A stretch of DNA of 64,000 nt, taken from positions 2,604,001-2,668,000 of the forward strand of contig JAGTXZ010000011.1 in assembly GCA_018398575.1 (NCBI GenBank), given 5' to 3'. The notes beneath the pieces were generated by a model, which worked only from the letters and a program-made list of their open reading frames with translations, did not search any database and had not been told where the DNA came from. Position numbers and translations under genes: made by a program. Numbering within the stretch: the first letter of the stretch is position 1; each line of letters starts with the position of its first letter. Shown here one piece after another: positions 34,401 through 46,311 of this stretch. This stretch comes from Ampelomyces quisqualis. Its lineage: Eukaryota > Ascomycota > Dothideomycetes > Pleosporales > Phaeosphaeriaceae.

Positions 34401-35570
34401 GTCAGTCTGGTTGATGATGATGGCACAAGTCATTCGGATGGGCGGCTAAGACCTTACCGACATCACAATGGAAAGCTGCAAATTTCATGCTTTCCTTTAT
34501 CATATACAATAGCTCTTTGGACACTCCTCTCCATGTCCTATTCACAGATCCCCTTCTGCTTTTATCAAAGCCAGGCAGTGTCTGGGCGGAAAACCTTGGA
34601 CAGGGGTGAAGAACTTCTAGTTTTAGTAGCACGCTAACCTTACTCGGGCCCAACAGCGGAAACTTCGAAAGTAAGGGAATAGTGTGTTGCACCATCAATC
34701 AAGCATTGTATAGTGATAATTACTAAAGAGCTCCTTGAATAAAGAGCTCCTTGAATAAAGAGTGAGGTCTCTGCTATATGTTGTGCTATCCAGCACATTA
34801 AAATTGGGCTGCGTTGTTTGTCGAGTTAACCAGTCTCTGAGTTTGACGTTGTTCAGTTTATTTCCCATCTTTTCTGCTGCGCGAGAGCCTTCTCGACTCG
34901 CCGACGTTCTCGGACGAAGCTGTAAGATTGATGTTCGTTCAACATATGTCATTGCTGGCATGGCGTGCTGTGATCGATACGCTACCGTAGCGTATAAACT
35001 TACACACCAGCGCTATGTGGTACAACGTTGAGCCTCGGTGTCTAGATCTAGCCATCGCCCTGCAAAAGTTGAGCATGTACAGAAGACGCAGCAAAGCCAG
35101 CGCTGCATTAGTCGAAGGTGTGCTGAAGACTACAACATCTTGCACCTCACCAAACTGGCTATGCATCTTCTCCCCTCGCGTGTCGTCTTCATTGACTTGT
35201 GTACTTTGCCGCTAGTCTCTTTTGGCAACACCCCGCACCTACCTCGCAGGCCAGTCTGGCCACACGAGATCTACATGATGCAAAATTGGGCATGACGGCG
35301 TTATTCGTAGCTTCTCTATGGTTGAAGGGCACACGGAGCCTTTAGCCTCGTCGTCTAGCCAAGCCGCCCCGCGCGCTGCTTTGTGTTTGCCGCGGTTGTT
35401 GGTAGGTAGGTGGTACGTCGGTTTAGATTCAGTCTAAACAAGGCTGAACAGCAAATTGATGGCGAAGATAAAGTTTTCACCCGTCGTCAGGGTTTCGAGC
35501 CCGTACAAATCCGTTGTGTTTGTTGCAACATACTTCCTGCATCTTCTCACAGTTCTGTGCTGTCAACAAA
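31420..35570. other. 4.1-kb gene desert
   Basis: All frames are short (under about 155 codons) and none shows a recognisable domain, spliceable coding pattern or codon bias. The composition is ordinary and YCA/TGR sites are present, so it is not RIP-mutated. The minus-strand frame 31,844-32,302 is Ser/Pro/Thr-rich and not convincing. A small tandem duplication lies at 34,724-34,762. Non-coding RNA or an old degraded repeat cannot be excluded. Confidence 0.45.
34724..34762. repeat. 16-base tandem duplication
   Basis: Two perfect copies of TAAAGAGCTCCTTGAA followed by a partial third (TAAAGAG). Each unit carries a SacI-type GAGCTC palindrome. It lies in non-coding sequence of the gene desert. 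Confidence 0.8.
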
Positions 35571-37551
35571 ATGCAGGAAACACCACACTCGATCCGGCAC
35601 TCTCACGATGTCAATGAGAAGGACGATGTTACTCATGTAAAGAGATCGGATACTCGCACCCCCTCGAGTGAGATGGAGAAGGGACTACAGCTCAAGCCCA
35701 CGCCGAGTGGTGGTCCCGTCGTCCATCACAAGGTAGTTGAACCCCTGGACAGCACAGGCAGCACGTATTGACTGAAGACAGATGAACAAGAAGCTGTTCA
35801 TGACACTTGTCTGCATGTCATTCCTCTGGATCGGCTCTCAAATCCCACTGTACATTTACGGCTCTGTCCTACCTCTCATTTACCAGGATATTGGGGGCGT
35901 CGACCGATACACATGGTTTGTGATTGGCTACCTCATCCCCAATGCAGCACTTTGTCCCTTCGTTGGTGCTTTGTCAGATCTATTTGGTCGTCGGAACGTG
36001 GCCATTGTAGGCCAGGTAGCGCTCATTGTGGGTCCCATCATCACAGCGACTGCAAACACCATGAACATTGCCATTGGTAAGTAAGCAGTACCTTCAGGTC
36101 GATTCTTGACTAACGGAGATCAGCTGGGCAGGTCTTTTCCGGCATCGGCGCTGGTCTCAACGAACTTATCGCGCTTGCAGGTACTGGTGAATCAGTACCT
36201 GTCAAGGACCGTGGCAAGTATGTGGGACTCGTGGTCTTCACCATCCTCCCGTTTTGCCCCTCGGTGCTGTACGCTCAGATGATTGCCAAAGTCAGCCACT
36301 GGCGATACAACGGGATTTTAGTTGGAGTATGGAACTTCATCGGCCTCATCCTGTGCATCTTCTGCTACAAAGACCCATCTCGCTTAAACGAAGAGTATAC
36401 GGCACGTCATGTTCTCCGACAAGTCGACTACATCGGTGGATTCCTCAGCACCGCTGGTGTTACGTGCTTCATGATGGGTCTGCAGTGGGGCGCTTCTCAG
36501 GTATGTCAATTTGTTCTGACTTGTACTGAATATCGCTGACTCCATTTAGTACCCATGGGGCAGTGCGCACAACCTCGCTCCGTTGATTCTTGGCATCGTT
36601 CTCCTCATTGCTTTTTTCGTGTGGGAATTCTTCGCACCAAATCCTATGGTGCCCAGGGCGCTCTTTAGCAAGGCCAAGAAAACCATGATTGTCATTCTTC
36701 TCATCACCTTTCTCAGTGGCGGCAATTACTTTGTCATGCTTCTGTTCTGGCCCACACAGGTCTACAATGTCTATGGTGAGCTCATGCAACGCACTGGATG
36801 ACCTTGATCTAACAATCCCTTAGGTGACGACCCACTCGGCATCGGAATTCGATCTCTCCCAATCGGTTTCGGCATAATTGGTGGCGCAGTTATCTGCTTG
36901 GTCCTCATTCCGATCACAAAGGGCCGCGTCCGCGAATTGATGATCTTCTTTACGGCTCTTATGACAGCGGGAACAGGTGCTGTGGCGGTGTCGACCCCGC
37001 ACAATCTCAACGCCCTCTACGCTATCGTCACCCTCGCCTCCATCGGCGTTGGCGGTGTCATCATCCCGTCTTCTATTATCGCGCAGATCGCCTGCCCAGA
37101 CGAACTCATTGCAACCATCACCGCTATAACCTTGAGTATTCGCTACATTGGTGGCGCCATAGGTTTTGCAGTCTACTCGAACCTCTTTCTCCGCAAGGTC
37201 ACCGATGAGTTAACGGTGATAGTCGCAACAAAGACGCTCGCCGGACATTTCATCGTCAACCCCTCGACACGAGCAGGTCTTGGCGTGATTGCACACATCA
37301 CTGAACTCGTTAGCAACGCAAGATTCGATGAGGTGAAGGAGATCCTTGCGACAAGCCCCTCGGTATTCCGACGCGACGCGTACCCAATGATTATTGCCAG
37401 CGCGCAAGAAGCATTTGCAAACGCCTACAGGTGGCCGTACTATGTCAGCATTGCCTTTGGTGCTCTATGTTTCATTCTGAGTTTCTTCGTGGGAAACATT
37501 GGATCGCTTTTGACAAATGAGGTAGCAGCACCCGTAGAGGAAAGGGAATAG
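35571..37551 (+). CDS. MFS transporter, TRI12/siderophore-efflux type
   Basis: Five exons (35571-35732, 35782-36076, 36124-36500, 36550-36775, 36824-37551) give 595 residues, the usual size for the 14-span TRI12-like family of the major facilitator superfamily. The polar N-terminus (about 55 residues) precedes membrane helices starting at KLFMTLVCMSFLWIG. Motif A appears as GALSDLFGRRN around 116-126, followed by IAGQVFSGIGAGLNELIALAG with the family's Gly pattern. Later helices include LILGIVLLIAFFVWEFF and GVGGVIIPSSIIAQIACP. Members export trichothecenes, siderophores or drugs at the plasma membrane by proton antiport. No biosynthetic cluster sits beside it, so the substrate is open. Exon 3 start was set at 36124 because this restores the frame and the AGQVFSGIG motif. 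Confidence 0.9.
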
Positions 37552-37873
37552 TCTGCGCCAATGCAGATGGGCTTTACTGTACAGATCACTATATATAGCA
37601 AACGTCATCGTCGAAATAATTCTCAATGTGCAATACGACATCCAGGGTACCAATCGCTTTCTGGTGTTTTGAATGACGAGATTACGGGTCAAGCCACGTG
37701 CTCACGTGATAACGCGCGCCTTTCCTCTTTGGCCGTACCGGTCGCATAATTGTGGATACTACAAACACCAAACGTGTGTTTGGTTAGAGTCGCTAATTCC
37801 CTCACGTGCTTCGTCGATTATAACTCAACTTTCTGCTTCATTTGGCACTCTTGCACATCTCGATAAGCCCGCA

Positions 37874-39425
37874 ATGGTTACGTGCACAAATGTTGTTGCG
37901 CGACATGAACACTCCATGACCGACCGCCTTGACAGCATGTCGCACACCCGAGAGACTCCAGAGGCCATGGATAACACAGCTGTGCCGTTTGTAACAGCCC
38001 TGGCACTATATCCGATCCTGGAGGTGAGTGAACTGTCGAACGTGGCTTGACCTGGACTTATAATTACTGTTCACTTAGGCCTTGGTGTCGCATCTCCGCC
38101 CCAAGGATTTGGTCAACTTGACGACGACATGTCAGGTTGTGAACGATCAGATCCGCATGCGTGAAAGGCAGGTCAAGGCCAGCCTTCTCACAAAGACACT
38201 GTGTCCAGGAACTGGTCTGCAAGCAAGACTTGAGCGCCACTGTCCGTGCCGCACGCGGGGCTGGCACTCATATTGTGGGTGCGGTGGTGAAGGTTACAAC
38301 GTCATTTCCAAGCCTTGCATCTCGTGCGGTATCAATACTTGCGACGAATGCCGCATCCATGTCAGCTATCAGGTCTATGTCGAGGACCCAGGACTCGATG
38401 GTCACCGTTGGTGGGCTGGATATGTGCTGAGTTACCGGTTCCCATTCGCGATTTACCCTCCCAAGGGCGAAGATGGCGCTACCTGGCACTTACAGCCTGA
38501 TCTGATGCAGTCTCACCACGATCAAGGGCGACTCCACCTGCCATTATACATGGACGGTATCGCTGATCCGGAACCAATCAGTCGGATCCTCGACACCAAC
38601 CTCGGAAAATACGACATCACTCCTTCTGGGCGCACATCCCGACCATTCGAAGGTGTGCACACTGCTGTGCTCTTCGAATCGCTCTTGGCTGGCCGCAAGG
38701 AGCTGGTTTGTCGTCCATGCTTCGATGGCATGCATGAAGCGGGTCTATCGTTGTGTTCATGCACACTTCGCAAGCGCTTTCTAGATCGATGGACTTGTGT
38801 GCCATGCCATCTTGATGAATCGAGAAAGTTCAACCAACAGCATCACGCCACCAGGATTTATTCCAAGGATGGACCCTGGATTGACACATGCTTTTGTCGG
38901 TGTGGTGATCAAGTCGTCCCGGGTGGCAACCATGAAGTTATATGCAGGTGGTGCAACGGACATGTTGTTCACATCGAGCATGACAATTCCGATGCCAACC
39001 CCGAGAATGGTGAAAATCAAGAGTTGGCAGACAACGAAGATGACGAGGAGAACGCTGGATCCGCCCCGGTCAATTTGGCCCCAGATCACATGGCATTCGT
39101 TAACAACAAGGACGAGACGCTGTCCATCTATGTCAATGGTTCGCGCATCAGTGGAGAGCGCATAGGGCGTTCACTCGTCCGAGACCACCTATCCAGGAAA
39201 GGTATCGAGCTTCCTTGCGCATGCTGTGATTGCCCCAGCGTTGGATGCGAACATCACCATCACCATCAGCATAGCGATGACGAGAGCGAAGACGTCAACG
39301 TGGAGGCGAGTGTAGATGGCCAAGACGTTCGTGGTTATGGATATGATGGCGACGATGACGAGGGCTTAGACTTTGATGATGAGCATATAGACTTCGAGGC
39401 GGGGATGGAGGAAGACGAGGAATGA
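37874..39425 (+). CDS. F-box-like Cys-rich protein with acidic C-terminus
   Basis: Two exons (37874-38023, 38079-39425) encode 498 residues. Residues about 36-75 (ALALYPILE/ALVSHLRPKDLVNL, then TTTCQVVNDQI) resemble a divergent F-box, with the intron inside it. Many Cys pairs follow, consistent with several zinc-binding knuckles: HCPCRTRGWHSYCGCGG, KPCISCGINTCDECR, VCRPCFDG, SLCSCTLRK, WTCVPCH, DTCFCRCGD, VICRWC. Near the end is LPCACCDCPSVGCEHHHHH, then a strongly Asp/Glu-rich tail. F-box proteins recruit substrates to SCF ubiquitin ligases, but nothing else here shows that, so the role is an inference. The first Met was chosen; Met at 37917 is also in frame. Confidence 0.78.
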
Positions 39426-39959
39426 TTGAGTGGTAGAGGCATGGCAACGCAAAAGCTGGTCCTCTCTTGCTGCTTGTACAAGATTGGCTGCGGTGTGCCT
39501 ACAGTACACCCAATGCATCCAGGCGCTACGATTGTTCTACTTCACGCCATTGAGTCGCGACGTTTTTCGCAAGATCTTTGCGTCTTTACTTCTCTGCCCA
39601 GGTGGATTGACGTGGTTGCCCAGCGAATCGTGCAGGCGCGACACTTTCTGCCAAGGCCTCTCGCCCGCCAGATTTTCGGGCGGTCGGCTATAATATTTTG
39701 TCACAGGCAGCGAGCACTGACCGTGCTTGCAGTAACGCCATGGATACAACGAGATGAAAACGTCGTCGTTTGTCCTCTCGCGCGTTTAAGTACTTGACGC
39801 CCTCCACCCTGGGATAATAGCTCCGCATTCCTGGGACCGTGACATCGTTATCGCATATCCATATTGGGCCCTTCGCTGGACACTTGCACGTCGGCACCAC
39901 ATTAACGCAACGTGTGGTCACGATTGTAACAGAATATCTACTCCAAGGCTGGCTAGAAG
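39426..39959. other. Intergenic spacer upstream of sulfate permease
   Basis: About 530 bases with only short frames. It separates two co-oriented genes and should carry the sulfate permease promoter. No specific regulator site was recognised. Confidence 0.4.
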
Positions 39960-42621
39960 ATGGGTGTCGGAAAGCTGAAGGCCTATGTCAACGCAAAGGC
40001 GACAGCGTATTTCGACACCACTTCGGACTACCAGCGCAAGCAGGCGACCTCGCTCGAACAAATCGCCAGAGAAACGATCAACCAGACATACCACGAAGAT
40101 GATCCGTCGGTTGCGGAATGGTTTCGAGGACTGGTGCCTTCATCGGCCGGCGTCGCAGAGTACATGAGCGAACTGTTTCCGTCAGCGCGATGGGTTCGAC
40201 GATACAATGTACATTGGTTGGTAGGAGATGTTGTTGCAGGTATGTTTTCGAATGGGACGGCCGCACACGAGTGCTTCTGACTAGAATCAGGCATCACGGT
40301 CGGCCTGGTCGTCGTGCCTCAAGCCATGGCGTACGCGACGTTGGCTCGACTTACACCCGCATTTGGTCTCTACACCACATTTACCGGAGCATGTATTTAC
40401 TGGATCTTCGGTACATCCAAGGACATTGTTATCGGTGTATGTATTTGCAGGAGTCGTCAAATCATCTGATTGAAGTCGTGCTAACACGATGCAAGACCAC
40501 CGCTGTTGGCTCTCTGCTCGTTGGTGGCGTCATTGGCAAGATCGAGGCCGAGCACCCAGGCAAATTCAAGCCTGAGCAGATTGCTCATACTGTGTCGTTC
40601 CTCGCCGGGGCTGTGCTGTTTCTGCTCGGTATCTTGCGTCTTGGCTGGGTCATCGAGTTCATCCCATATGTTCCCATCTCGGCTTTTGTGACTGCGGCCA
40701 GCATTACTATCATTTCAACCCAATTGCCGACTCTCTTGGGCATCCCTGGAGTCAACACACGTACGTCGCCATACAAAGTGTACGTCAACACTCTCAAAGA
40801 CCTATCGGCTACTCAGCTTGATGCTGCAGTCGGCATCACATGTTTAGTTTTGCTGCACGTGATCCGAACTACTTGCGCAAAGATGGAGCTTCGCCAGCCT
40901 GCAAAGAAGCGCATGTGGTCGATGCTTTCTTCGCTAAGACTAACATTCGCCATTTTGCTCTACACGTTCATCAGCTTCCTGGTCCATCGCAAGACACCCA
41001 AAGGCGAAGAAAAGTTCCGCATCGTTGGCCACATCGACAAAGGTAATTCCGCCTAGATTGATGGACCGCAAGGTACGCTAACATTGCCCCAGGATTTCGC
41101 CATGCTGGTGTGCCGACTATTGACACCGAGCTTATTGGTTTGGTAGCGACCGAGCTTCCTGCGATTGTTATCATTCTCATTGTGGAACATATCGCAATCG
41201 CGAAATCCTTTGGGCGTATATTCGGCTATACGATCGTCCCCTCGCAAGAGATGATTGCACAAGGCGTGGCCAACATATTCAGTCCCTTTGTGGGCGGCTA
41301 CGTATGCACTGGCTCCTTTGGTGCTTCCGCAGTCCTGTCGAAAGCAGCAGTGCGAACGCCACTGGCTGGTCTATTCAGCGCGATGGTTCTTGTGTTAGCT
41401 CTGTACGCTTTGACGGCAGTCTTCTACTTCATACCGAACGCGGCGCTCGCAGGCTTGATCATTCACTGCACAGCCAACCTCATCACCCCACCACGGTCTC
41501 TAGTTAAGTTTTGGCACTTTTCGCCCTTTGAACTTTTCATATGGGTGTGCGGCGTCGTCATCGCTTTCTTCACCGACCTTGAGATCGCGATTTACGTCAC
41601 CGTCGGCCTCTCCTTCGCTATGCTTCTAGTCCGCATGGCGCGCAATCCCGGAAGGTTCCGAGGTGCTGTAGGCGTAACGCGCGTGGTGCGTAACGGGCAC
41701 AAACCTGATACTCTTGTGTCTTGTTCGAGCTCTGCCTTGACTTTACAAACGCACACTGAAGAGGCGCGACAGGTTTACTTGCCCTACGGTACAAAGGATA
41801 TACACAACCCGGATGTTAAAGTGGAGCCCGCGTATCCTGGTGTGTTCATTTACCGCTTTGCTGAGAACTTCAACTACATCAATCAGGCCTACCACATCGA
41901 CTATCTGACGACGTACATTAAGGCTCACACTCGACGTACAGAAGATGATGACGGAGTCCGCCCAGCAGATCGTCTCTGGTGCGAAACTCCGCCTTGCAAG
42001 AAAATTCTTGAAGAAAAGCTCAACTTGCCTACAGTCAAAGCAATTGTGCTTGACTTTTCGGCCGTCAATATAATCGACATCACAAGCTTGCAAGGATTGA
42101 TCGGTCTGCGTAGTACTCTAGATAAATACGCAACACCAGGACTAGTCGAGTGGCATTTTGCTGGCGTATATAATCGCTGGTCCCGTCGTGCTCTCGCATA
42201 CGCCGGCTTCGGTGTGCCAACTGGTAACAACCTCGATGAGCTTGGCAACTGGTGCCCTGCATATACCGTAGCAACAGGACTCGCTGACGCTACCGAAGAC
42301 GAACAACGCGCGCTCGAGGACTTGCGACGCAAAGTACAAACCAGGGACGTGGAATCCACAACAGCAGCGTCCGACTCCCAAGCGCAAAAGTCAGACGAGT
42401 CCGTTCAGGAAAACAAGGATGCAGACACTCGTACGACGGCAAGGAGTCGATCAGCACTATCACCTGTTTACGGAACCGATCGGCCATTATTCCACATTGA
42501 CTTACACGACGCCGTAGACGCCGCAGTACGGGATGCGAAGAAGCAGGATCGACGGGGTATTTCTGGAAATGCAACGTCGTGCGCAGGTACGCACGCAGGC
42601 GGAACATGGAGTCCCGTCTAA
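39960..42621 (+). CDS. Sulfate permease (SulP family with STAS domain)
   Basis: Four exons (39960-40239, 40291-40436, 40496-41042, 41093-42621) give 833 residues, normal for fungal sulfate permeases. After a cytosolic N-terminus of about 90 residues comes the SulP signature region GITVGLVVVPQAMAYATLA and GLYTTFTGACIYWIFGTSKD. A ladder of hydrophobic helices follows (VSFLAGAVLFLLGILRLGWV, ALYALTAVFYFIPNAALAGL), then a C-terminal STAS domain from about residue 570 (VFIYRFAENFNY, IVLDFSAVNIIDITSLQGL). The tail after the STAS domain is polar and Ser/Thr-rich. It imports sulfate across the plasma membrane by proton symport for assimilation. In fungi such genes are usually induced by sulfur starvation through a Met4/CYS3-type factor; I did not find a convincing site. 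Confidence 0.93.
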
Positions 42622-42999
42622 CGGCCTGCCACTTTGCACGCCCACATTGTTTGCGACTTGTTTTTGCATTGCACCAACGGCGTTCAAGCGTGAGACTACG
42701 GACATGGCATGGTGCGTTGTGATCTGACCTCTTTCTTTGCAGCTTATACCATTGTCGCCGACGTGTTTACCGTCCGTCGCTCTTTTACCCTGCGCACAAC
42801 CCATGCGCACGTGGGATGGAGTGCATGTACGACGAGTGTAATAACCCAAATGAATAAAAAATATGTGTGAACACTGCGCCGACGTCTTCTGCCGTTTCAT
42901 ACCAAAGTCCTTGTCCGCTCATCTATGCAAACTGCCCTCCCTCCCCTTTTTTTGCTCTCCTACAAATAGCACCGACGAAAATAGCTCTCATTACATGAA
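42622..42999. other. Intergenic spacer
   Basis: Downstream region of the sulfate permease, including an AATAAA-like signal near 42,852. No gene is seen. Confidence 0.4.
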
Positions 43000-43122
43000 A
43001 TGGCACATATCTTGACGCCGCAAATGACACCGCCTGCTTCGCCTACAACTCCTGTTCCTGTTTCTGTTCCTGTTCCTGTTCCTGTTCCTGCTCCTGCTCC
43101 TGCTCCTTTTCCTTTTCCTGCT

Positions 43123-43153
<31 letters not shown>

Positions 43154-43395
43154 CTGCTTCTGCTCCTGCTCATGTTGCACAATACGCCGGAAACGCCAGT
43201 CGTCGCCCATCCACCTCAACCTCGCTTCCACCTGTGCATCGATCAGCGCATCGATCAGCACTCCACCGAGCGAGGAGCCAAGGTCCTCTTCCCGTCCAAC
43301 GCAGCACGCCGCAAAAATACACGCGTAATGATGGGTTTTCCCCGACCATGTCGTTGGAGGAAGGAGGGGGCATGTGCGATGCCGGCATGGAGTGA
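43000..43395 (+). CDS. Small Pro/Val-repeat protein, 3' end uncertain
   Basis: A 131-codon frame starting MAHILTPQMTPPASP. It contains dipeptide runs VP, AP, FP and VR encoded by a hexanucleotide repeat, then a non-repetitive part with NASRRPSTSTSLPPVHRSAH and FSPTMSLEEGGGMCDAG. The latter part looks protein-like rather than random. The stop immediately follows a GTGAGT donor-like sequence at 43391, so a further exon is possible and the true C-terminus is not fixed. No known domain. The opposite strand would give a Gln/Glu/His repeat and has less sense. It is moderately likely to be real. Confidence 0.4.
43041..43175. repeat. Imperfect hexanucleotide repeat (CCTGTT-type)
   Basis: A run of about 22 six-base units of the forms CCTGTT, CCTGCT, CCTTTT and CGTGTT. 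It codes for alternating Val/Ala/Phe-Pro and Val-Arg dipeptides on the plus strand and Glu-Gln/Glu-His/Glu-Lys on the minus strand. Length variation between isolates is likely. Confidence 0.85.
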
Positions 43396-43469
43396 GTCGT
43401 TCGAACGTTGGGACGGAAAATGTAGGGATTGACTTTGTGGGTTACTGGACTCACTTGCCGCAAGGAAAA

Positions 43470-43488
43470 GTGTGTGTGTGTGTGTGTG
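43470..43488. repeat. (GT)n microsatellite
   Basis: Nine and a half GT units in non-coding DNA between the Pro/Val-repeat gene and the Zn2Cys6 regulator. Confidence 0.9.
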
Positions 43489-43842
43489 AAGAAAAGGGGT
43501 GTGGTTGGGTAGTACGACTCGATGACAGGATTCGATGATGGAAGGGGAGGAATACGATTCGTGCCCGCACGGAATGTGGTTCTGTGTGTATTGGAGCAGT
43601 TTATCCGACGGGAGTGACGCTGCGCGTGAATCAGTGGTATATTGGCTGCAGGGGTGCTGCTGTGCGGCGTTGCGCGAGGGGGTGTGGTCGGATACCAAGT
43701 GGGAAGGTATGACGCTATGGGTGTAGAGATGTGAGTATGGGTTTTGTGTAATTCGCTTGTGAGGTTGGGAGGAAAGGCGTTGTGTATGGTTCCTCGATTC
43801 GGTGCGGAAGAGTTTAGAAATGACCGAGGCGTGGTGAGGCTA

Positions 43843-46302
43843 TCAAGTCCAGATATTTCCACCGTGCTGGGCCCACGTACTCCCATCGGATTGACCGGTC
43901 TGCCATGTATTCCCATCGTTCTGTGCTTGTGTGTCTTGCTGCGACACAGGATTCGCGTCTAGGACTTGTTGTCCTGGTGTAATCCACGTGTTCTCATTCT
44001 GTCCTTGCTGCTGCTGTTGTTGTCCTTCTTGCACCCAGCTACCATCTACCTGAGATACCGTGCTGCCAGGACTATGTCCAGCCTTATATACCAGGGCCTG
44101 TCTCTTCCTGCCCTCTGTAGGCTGCGGCATGTCCGGCATCGGCTGCGGACTTGGCGTGCCCCATATACTCTGCTGCGTCTGGCTCCCGTCGTAGCTGAGG
44201 CTCTGCTGATGCGGACTCGAATTCTGCATTGCGTGCGCATCAAAGGGGTTTCCTGTGAATGACATGGATCCTGAGTAAGGACTCGGTTGCTGTTGGGAGG
44301 TAGGGAACAACGAGGGTGGTGTCGTGGGGCGGTTGTAGATGAGTTGCGGAGGTTGAGGGGAGACGGAGGGCATGGAGGCCCATTGTGGGGGGTATGTGAG
44401 TGGCGGTGGGATCGCCGAGGGCGAGTCGTGCGGAGATGTGGAGGTGCGTTGGTAGAGTTGTGCGGAGAGGACGGCAGATTCGCGTTGGAAACGGTCGCGC
44501 CAGTGCGTGAAGCCGAATCTCAGACCGAAATTTGACAGCACGGAGTTGTAGTCGTTGAGGGTGTTGATGGCGCGCGTGGTTGGGTCTGTGGGAGTGATCT
44601 GGCCTTGAGGGAATCGAGGCTGCGGAAAGGGGGGTGGGCTGATTTGTGCAGGAGGAGCGAGGGGGTCTTCGGAGTCGACTTGAGGTGGTGCCGATGGGGG
44701 AGGCGGTGTGGGCGGGCGAGGGTCGAGGATCATGTCCATGTTGCGAGACAGGACGTCGACAAATTGGCGGCCGGTCATATAGGCTCGCATTGCGTCGTAG
44801 AAGGTCAGTGGTGGCTTTGTCGTGTTTGATGGCTTGTCCAAAAGTGACAGCAGGTTAGTGGCGTACGCTATGCAATGCTCGAAGATCAAGCGCTGTGCAT
44901 ACTCGTGGATGTGGGGTATTCGCGGGCTCGGTGATAGAATGTAGACATAGCTGTACAGCAACTCGAGCTCGAAGAAGGAGCGGGTAGCCGGTAGCGTACT
45001 CTGGGGCATGTCCTGAAACCACTGTGACATGCTGGCGTACTGTTTCCAGATGTACGGGTACGGGTCTTGCCACGGCTCTCGTCCCGAATGAAATAGATCC
45101 ATGTACCATTGTGATTGGATCTCGCGTATGCGGAACATTTCAAGGGCCGACTCGAAAGATTGCTGGAAGACGTGAGACTGTGGTGAAGAGTACTTGGGAG
45201 AGGCATGGTTGGCGTTGGCAGTGACATTGAACGGAAAGGCGACGTTGGCAGCTTCATCTGAGAAAGAAAAGGCACGCGTGTGAACAAGCGAGGTCGACCT
45301 GTCAAGTGAGTAGACACACCAATACACTCTTCTCCTGATTTCCAGCTTGGCTCTTGAGATGGCGACGTTCTTGCAAGGATCTTGGTGGATGCCTAAGTCT
45401 ACCATTGCTCGAGAGGCGGCACCGACCAGAGTCCAACTGTCAAAGTGATGAGGATCCATGGTAGCATAGATTGTCCAAAGTACCAGTGCTTGGATGCTGG
45501 TGACATAGCCAGGATGTAAGACGTCTTCGGCATTTTCCAGGGCAGCATTCACGTGACCAACAGCGTCCGAGTAGAAGGCGTCGCCGCGCGATTCGGATTG
45601 CGAAAGGGAAGCTATAGCTAGTACCATGCGCACAGTCCATCGATCCCAGGAGGTTGCGTTGTCGGCGGGCTGGTAGATGGCATCCACTGACGAATACAGA
45701 GTGGCCTCGTCGAAAACGGGTAGTATGGTGAATATATTGTTCAAATAGTGCTGAATGAGGGGATTTGCGGCGAATCTTGGCGGTAAGGGCGTGATCAGTC
45801 CTTGAGGTAGTGGCTCCTTAGTACTGGCTGACTGGATCAACCTGGCATAGGACATTTCCGTGGTGAAGCCGTAGAAGTCTCTGGCTGTGGCATTGACGGC
45901 GAGAAGTCCGAATCCCGAGACCAGGCCGTCGATCTCGACAGCCTCCTTGCGTCGTGCGGCGCGCTGGCTCATGGGGTTTGGCTTTAGCGTGTCGACCGAG
46001 GTTCTGCGGGGCGTCGATGTTTTGGCGGCGTCTAGCATCAAGACGGAGGATTTTCGCCTTGCTCTTTGCTCTGCCAGTCTCTTCTCGAGCCTTTCGACCG
46101 TGGCCTCGAGCGTGGCGACATAGCTTCGTTCCTTGCCGCGGGCAAACTGATCGTTGGCACTGGAGCACTGCGAAGCCCGGTTCGACTTTTCACATGCGGT
46201 GCAGGCGGGCAGTTTCCCATCACATTTGACTTTGGCAGCGCGGCAGCGCGAGCATGCGGCGACCGGGCGGCTGACGCGCAGTAGTGGAGTGTCGAGAAGC
46301 AT
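43843..46302 (-). CDS. Zn2Cys6 fungal transcription factor
   Basis: Single-exon regulator of 819 residues from Met at 46302; an in-frame Met at 46362 would add 20 residues. I prefer the shorter start because the extra codons (rich in His/Thr) lie inside a duplicated promoter segment. The zinc cluster CSRCRAAKVKC-DGKLPAC-TAC-EKSNRASQC has the spacing CX2CX6CX6CX2CX8C and sits near the N-terminus, followed by a coiled-coil linker (TLEATVERLEKRLAEQRARR). A fungal_trans-type middle homology region follows (around WTIYATMDPHHFDSWTLVG and RRRVYWCVYSLDRSTSLV). The C-terminal part is Pro/Gln/Ser-rich, as in activation regions. It binds DNA in the nucleus; targets unknown. It is divergent to another Zn2Cys6 gene. 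Confidence 0.9.
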   Translation of the reverse strand: MLLDTPLLRVSRPVAACSRCRAAKVKCDGKLPACTACEKSNRASQCSSANDQFARGKERSYVATLEATVERLEKRLAEQRARRKSSVLMLDAAKTSTPRRTSVDTLKPNPMSQRAARRKEAVEIDGLVSGFGLLAVNATARDFYGFTTEMSYARLIQSASTKEPLPQGLITPLPPRFAANPLIQHYLNNIFTILPVFDEATLYSSVDAIYQPADNATSWDRWTVRMVLAIASLSQSESRGDAFYSDAVGHVNAALENAEDVLHPGYVTSIQALVLWTIYATMDPHHFDSWTLVGAASRAMVDLGIHQDPCKNVAISRAKLEIRRRVYWCVYSLDRSTSLVHTRAFSFSDEAANVAFPFNVTANANHASPKYSSPQSHVFQQSFESALEMFRIREIQSQWYMDLFHSGREPWQDPYPYIWKQYASMSQWFQDMPQSTLPATRSFFELELLYSYVYILSPSPRIPHIHEYAQRLIFEHCIAYATNLLSLLDKPSNTTKPPLTFYDAMRAYMTGRQFVDVLSRNMDMILDPRPPTPPPPSAPPQVDSEDPLAPPAQISPPPFPQPRFPQGQITPTDPTTRAINTLNDYNSVLSNFGLRFGFTHWRDRFQRESAVLSAQLYQRTSTSPHDSPSAIPPPLTYPPQWASMPSVSPQPPQLIYNRPTTPPSLFPTSQQQPSPYSGSMSFTGNPFDAHAMQNSSPHQQSLSYDGSQTQQSIWGTPSPQPMPDMPQPTEGRKRQALVYKAGHSPGSTVSQVDGSWVQEGQQQQQQGQNENTWITPGQQVLDANPVSQQDTQAQNDGNTWQTGQSDGSTWAQHGGNIWT

Positions 46303-46311
46303 CAGGTTGTT

